A stretch of DNA of 64,000 bases from Clusia tigrina (Eukaryota; Arthropoda; Insecta; Diptera; Clusiidae), in NCBI GenBank assembly GCA_920105625.2, contig OV050030.1:245923889-245987888 (forward strand). The letters run 5' to 3'. Position 1 is the stretch's first letter. Every line of letters begins with the position of its first letter. Below are positions 62,801 to 64,000 of this stretch, in pieces. The translations under genes and the position numbers were made by a program. Under the pieces are notes generated by a model that saw only the letters and a program-made list of their open reading frames with translations, was not told where the DNA came from and ran no database searches.

Positions 62801-64000
62801 AAAGCCTTGAAATTTTGTAACAATAAAGTACTCGAGACTCTTGTCAATTTAGCTGTCGCTCAAATCTATTCTACCCTTGAGACCCAAATCAAACACTGAT
62901 AAAACTTCAAATGGCCCTAACTTTATATACGGTACGTCATACACCTATCAAACTTTCAACATAAAAATGCTTGTGACTTTTTACTGGAGCGTCATAAAAC
63001 CTTGAAATTTTTTAACAATAAAGTACTCGAGCCTCTTGTCAATTTAAGCTATCGCTCAAAGCTATGCTACCCTTGGGTCCCAAATCAAACACTGATAAAA
63101 CTTCAAATGGCAATAACTTCTATACGGTAAGTCCTACACCTATCAAAGTTTGCAACATACAAATGCTTGTAACTTTTTACTGGAGCGTCATAAAAGCTTG
63201 ATTTTTGTAACAATAAAGTACTCGAGTCACTTGTCAATTTACGCTTTCACTCAAAGCTATGCTACCCTTGAATCCCAAATCAAACACTGATAAAAGTTCA
63301 AATGGCCCTAACTTATATACGGTACGTCCTACACCTATCAAAGTTTGCAACATACAAATGCTTGTAACTTTTTACTGGAGCGTCATAAAACCTTGAAACT
63401 TAGTAACAATAAAGTACTCGAGCCTCTTGTCAATTTAAGCTATCGCTCAAAGCTATGTTACCCTTGAGTCCCAAATCAAACACTGACAAAACTTCAAATG
63501 CCCCTAACTTCTATACAGTACGTCCTACTCCTATCAAAGTTTGCAACATACAAATGCTTATAACTTTTTACTGGAGCGTCATAAAACCTTGAAATGTTGT
63601 AACAATAAAGGACTCGAGCCTCTTTTCAATTTAAGCTATCGCTCAAAGCTATGCTACCCTCGAGTCCCAAATCAAACACTGATAAAACTTCAAATGGCCC
63701 TAACTTCTATACGGTACGTCCTACACCTATCAAAGTTTGCAACATACAAATGCTTGTAACTTTTTACTGGAGCGTCATAAAGCCTTGAAATTTTGTAACA
63801 ATAAAGTACTCGAGACTCTTGTCAATTTAGCTGTCGCTCAAATCTATTCTACCCTTGAGACCCAAATCAAACACTGATAAAACTTCAAATGGCCCTAACT
63901 TTATATACGGTACGTCATACACCTATCAAACTTTCAACATAAAAATGCTTGTGACTTTTTACTGGAGCGTCATAAAACCTTGAAATTTTTTAACAATAAA
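59881..64000 (+). repeat. HOR block M, copy 2 (cut by window end)
   Basis: The first 4120 bp of a second 5676-bp unit. At every rare variant checked it is the same as copy 1, down to single-base losses such as ATGCTCCCGTG and the two-base loss in GGTACTCCTAC. I found no private difference. The window stops at AACAATAAA, equivalent to 58324, so whether more copies follow cannot be seen. Confidence 0.92.

Larger units (their letters stand above)
1..64000 (+). repeat. Satellite DNA array, 196-bp monomer, head to tail
   Basis: The whole window is a tandem repeat. Taking TAACTTCTAT as monomer position 1, successive starts fall at 1, 197, 393 and 589, a period of 196 bp, and the same landmarks recur to the last base. 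The final, partial monomer starts at 63896. Every landmark (TACGGTACGTCC, CAACATACAAATGC, TTTTTACTGGAGCGTC, AACAATAAAG, CTCGAG, CTATGCTACCC, CACTGATAAAACTTC) appears in the same order and on the same strand, so there is no inversion. Estimated copy number is 326-330, from 64000/196 corrected for short monomers. I found no non-satellite insertion. Arrays like this typically form centromeric or other constitutive heterochromatin; that location is inference, and the species is not identifiable from the sequence. Confidence 0.98.

Noticed and set aside
1..64000. Short reading frames of 63-139 codons on both strands, some seen as many near-identical copies
   Set aside because: They are the monomer read in different frames. 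Most of the 72-codon class start at TTG, none exceeds about two monomers, the 196-bp period breaks frame at every unit, and the peptides change with each indel. No domain, signal peptide or codon pattern supports a protein.
1..64000. CRISPR array
   Set aside because: The repeat is 196 bp with no unique spacers between copies, and there are no cas-like genes. The whole unit is repeated, not a short repeat with variable inserts.
1..64000. Bacterial or plasmid origin with iterons
   Set aside because: Iterons are about 17-22 bp and lie by a rep gene. Here the unit is 196 bp, runs for 64 kb and no replication gene is present.
1..64000. tRNA, rRNA or telomere repeats
   Set aside because: No cloverleaf with a TTC-type arm, no conserved rRNA block and no short telomere-type repeat was seen on either strand.

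Overview
This window is one uninterrupted block of eukaryotic-type satellite DNA. From base 1 to base 64000 I see a head-to-tail tandem array of a single monomer, 196 bp long and about 37% GC. All copies are in the same orientation, roughly 326-330 in total. Both ends of the window lie inside the array, so no flanking sequence is visible. I find no credible protein-coding gene, tRNA, rRNA, CRISPR array, transposon or single-copy sequence. The short reading frames (63-139 codons) are by-products of the repeat: the same peptides recur with every matching monomer, many start only at TTG, and the 196-bp period shifts frame by one at each unit.

Organism: a nuclear genome with long satellite arrays is the natural reading. 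The species cannot be named from this sequence. A reference monomer has 5 CpG against about 6 expected by base composition. This argues against strong methylation-driven CpG loss and mildly favours an invertebrate or another lineage with little germline CpG methylation (inference). A centromeric, pericentromeric or heterochromatic location is plausible but unproven.

Layout: the array is built from nested, successively amplified higher-order repeats (HORs). (1) 1-4991: a 2721-bp 14-monomer unit and a second copy with a 99-bp deletion. (2) 4992-8230: linking monomers, then a 1374-bp 7-mer in two copies. (3) 8045-11455: a 2355-bp 12-mer, one full and one partial copy, with an inner 589-bp trimer duplication. 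(4) 11456-13039: irregular, with a 586-bp trimer pair. (5) About 13040-39700: a mosaic of related HOR units. Their lengths (1547, 1723, 1743, 1939/1940, 2115, 2117 bp) differ mainly by whole 196-bp or 177-bp monomers. This zone alone carries a 177-bp monomer with a 19-bp deletion, and has larger duplications at offsets of about 9.0, 12.2-12.3 and 18.7 kb. (6) 39716-45788: a 1763-bp 9-mer in three copies, the last two separated by a 784-bp insert. (7) 45741-51250: a 2743-bp 14-mer in two copies. (8) 51251-54204: mixed monomers. (9) 54205-64000: a 5676-bp, about 29-monomer unit, one full copy and the first 4120 bp of a second with no difference found by eye, containing an inner 978-bp tandem duplication.

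No genes work together here. The interest lies in how the array is built: stepwise HOR growth, an indel hotspot on a small inverted repeat, nearly invariant boxes that might bind protein, and an AATAAA motif in almost every monomer. All HOR boundaries were found by eye. They are good to a few bases where a diagnostic change marks them and to tens of bases elsewhere.
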